Shown: piece by piece, positions 52,481-54,088 of the stretch | Numbering within the stretch: the first letter of the stretch is position 1 | How the letters are laid out: each line of letters starts with the position of its first letter | Assembly (NCBI GenBank): GCA_000697475.1 | Contig: JNEU01001133.1 | Coordinates: 1-54,088 of the forward strand | Direction of reading: 5' to 3' | Length of the DNA: 54,088 nt | DNA from: Lichtheimia corymbifera B2541 | Taxonomy: Eukaryota > Mucoromycota > Mucoromycetes > Mucorales > Lichtheimiaceae | Program-made: the position numbers and the translations under genes | The notes under the pieces: model-generated | Told to the model about the DNA's origin: nothing | What the model saw: only the letters and a program-made list of their open reading frames with translations | The model's database searches: none

Positions 52481-54088
52481 TGTCTCTTGTCACGTATATA
52501 CATCTTGCCTATATCTATTGTATTATAATAATATAATATCTTCATGATAATGCAGGGGTCTTCAATGAATGATGTAGTAATAAAGCAAAGCTATGGATGG
52601 TTGTGATGAATGCTTGTACGACGTGAGCCCAATATCATACATGAATAAAAGTCCAAGAAGGGATTACACTAACTGAACATGCGATGCATACCACGTTGGC
52701 GACAAGATCTATACATGCTCGAAGAAGAAAAGTCGTAACATCATATTTGATTTTCGATACACCCTAGTGAAAGAATGATATGATAGGAGAAAGAGAAGTT
52801 GTGTATGATGATAATAGGGGACAACATTGATGTTTATAACTAGATGGTGTGTGTGGTTGTATTTCGGTGACCACAAAGAGTGATAAAAAAATTGTTGGGG
52901 TTGCCAGCACAAAGAGTCTCAGTGTGATTGATTGTTCATGCATAGATCGGTATTGTAATGTAAACAAAGTGACAGGCACCATAAGCGTGCACATTTTCAA
53001 TGCAGACATGGTGTCTTTATTTCTCAATCACTAGAATTATCCTCATTGTGTCAGTTTCATTCTTCAACTAAATTAATCTTTTAAAACGATCTGTGACGAT
53101 GCGTTGCTTTGGACGTGAATGGAGAGCGTTGCTCCAGTAAGGACGAGGATACCCAAGCGCAATCCTTACATGCATGGAGTGTCTGTGTATGCAGACGGAT
53201 GATGATGATAGCTGTAGATGGTAGACAGATTACACAAACTGATGATGAACGTTGTTGGCCTTTTAGGAATGTAGAAATGTTGGATAAACGCAGGTGTTAC
53301 GACAACGATGATGGTAGATACGACAGCAGAAAGATCAAAGTGTCTAATTTCCAATCCCAACCGTTCCATGTACCAAACCAATAATCAGATCCATATCCAT
53401 AACGAGTCGTATATATTGAAACAAGTTGCTACGCGTAAATAAAGCTGCTTCTATATAAAGACTATCTGCTGTACACGTAAAAACGGCTGCAAGGCAGATT
53501 GTTGCAAGTGAAGAATGCTGTTCGAGACAATGAAGCAAAGACATTGCTAATAGCAACTGCTGGAATGAATGCTGTTACGTTTGATTGTCGTAAAGGAGCG
53601 TGCAAGAGAGTGTGTAGTGTCAAGAGACGCGTGTGTTGTAGTAGGCTGAGTACATGCCATGGAGTTGCCATTCAGTCAAAGACAATCGGATCAAGGCAGT
53701 TGTAGGATTGACATGATGGGGCGAAGCAGTACAATCGTTCGCAGGTGGTAGTTGTAGTTGAATGGGGCAACAGTTGAGAATGGGAAGAAGAGTGGATAAG
53801 TGAGAGTGGAAGAGGTGGAAATTAAATCTGTCAGGCAGTCAGACATATTCATATACACTGATATAAATGTATGATATTGGGATTGTCTGTCTCGAACCTC
53901 AAACTTGCACACAATATGCTCTAGGTCATGCTGAACAACTTTGTCTTAATAACGAACCCACACTTCATTTGAAAATTTCGAATGGCAGAGCATAATGTGG
54001 GATTGACTATAACGGATGAAAATTGGGAAAGCGCCGGATTTATGAAAAAGTCAATTAGTATGTAGTTTCTTGAGATTCCCCATCTCGC
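52481..54088. other. Right-end region; no gene seen
   Basis: About 1.6 kb. Frames up to 91 codons exist on both strands, but none carries a motif, signal peptide or coherent splice structure. A gene starting beyond the window could extend into it. Confidence 0.55.

Overview
The window is nuclear DNA of a filamentous fungus, most likely an early-diverging one of the Mucoromycota type. This is an inference. It rests on multi-intron genes with short introns (mostly about 50-75 nt, GTAAGT/GTATGT donors), typical fungal proteins (14-3-3, GH3 beta-glucosidase, Zn2Cys6 factor with a fungal-specific middle domain, Dal5-type permease) and a TRIM-less, paxillin-type LIM protein with an LD motif. No species can be assigned by eye. 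I find 18 intact protein-coding genes outside the transposon, one tRNA, one degraded gene, one LTR retrotransposon and several repeat families. About 76 introns could be placed from reading-frame continuity and family conservation; every exon model listed sums to an uninterrupted frame.

Layout. 1-4205: a Ty3/gypsy-type LTR element on the minus strand with identical LTRs, but lacking a Gag capsid region and carrying a changed reverse-transcriptase active site. 4286-4358: tRNA-Ala(AGC). 4359-7670: gene-poor, with a CA microsatellite, two diverged copies of a roughly 300-bp repeat, and a five-copy 15-bp motif array. 7671-10363 (+): GRIP-domain golgin with a 90-bp coding minisatellite. 10996-12596 (-): GDP-mannose pyrophosphorylase-like GMPPA. 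12845-14983 (+): paxillin-like four-LIM protein. 15395-16680 (-): 14-3-3. 17572-20367 (-): secreted GH3 beta-glucosidase. 21370-22370 and 23117-24083 (-): tandem VC0807-family membrane proteins. About 24720-25620 (-): Kelch-propeller pseudogene. 26025-27549 (-): O-fucosyltransferase-like type II membrane protein. 28383-29343 (-): ribulose-phosphate 3-epimerase. 29571-32669 (-): Zn2Cys6 transcription factor. 32670-35254: no gene seen. 35316-35684 and 36743-37171 (+): two small secreted Cys-containing proteins. 38021-38957 (+): METTL5 rRNA methyltransferase. 39219-40730 (-): ER protein disulfide isomerase ending RDEL. 41393-43621 (+): SNU66/SART1. 43648-44426 (-): signal peptidase SEC11. 44889-46774 (-): mitochondrial succinate-semialdehyde dehydrogenase. 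47483-48126 (+): unrecognised protein. 48159-49936 (-): FAD dehydrogenase of the tricarballylate-dehydrogenase type. 50383-52480 (+): Dal5-type MFS permease. 52481-54088: no gene seen.

How the genes relate. Most are unrelated housekeeping genes. Several serve the secretory pathway (golgin, GMPPA for GDP-mannose, PDI, SEC11, fucosyltransferase-like protein, secreted GH3 and two secreted peptides), but they are dispersed and this may be chance. The one arrangement that looks functional is the head-to-head FAD dehydrogenase and MFS permease, which share a 446-bp promoter holding a perfect 9-bp inverted repeat. It recalls the bacterial tcuA/tcuC logic of a carboxylate dehydrogenase with its own importer. 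The most unusual gene structures are internal microexons of 7, 13, 15 and 19 nt (the 7-nt one supplies the fifth zinc-binding cysteine of the transcription factor) and four GC-AG introns.
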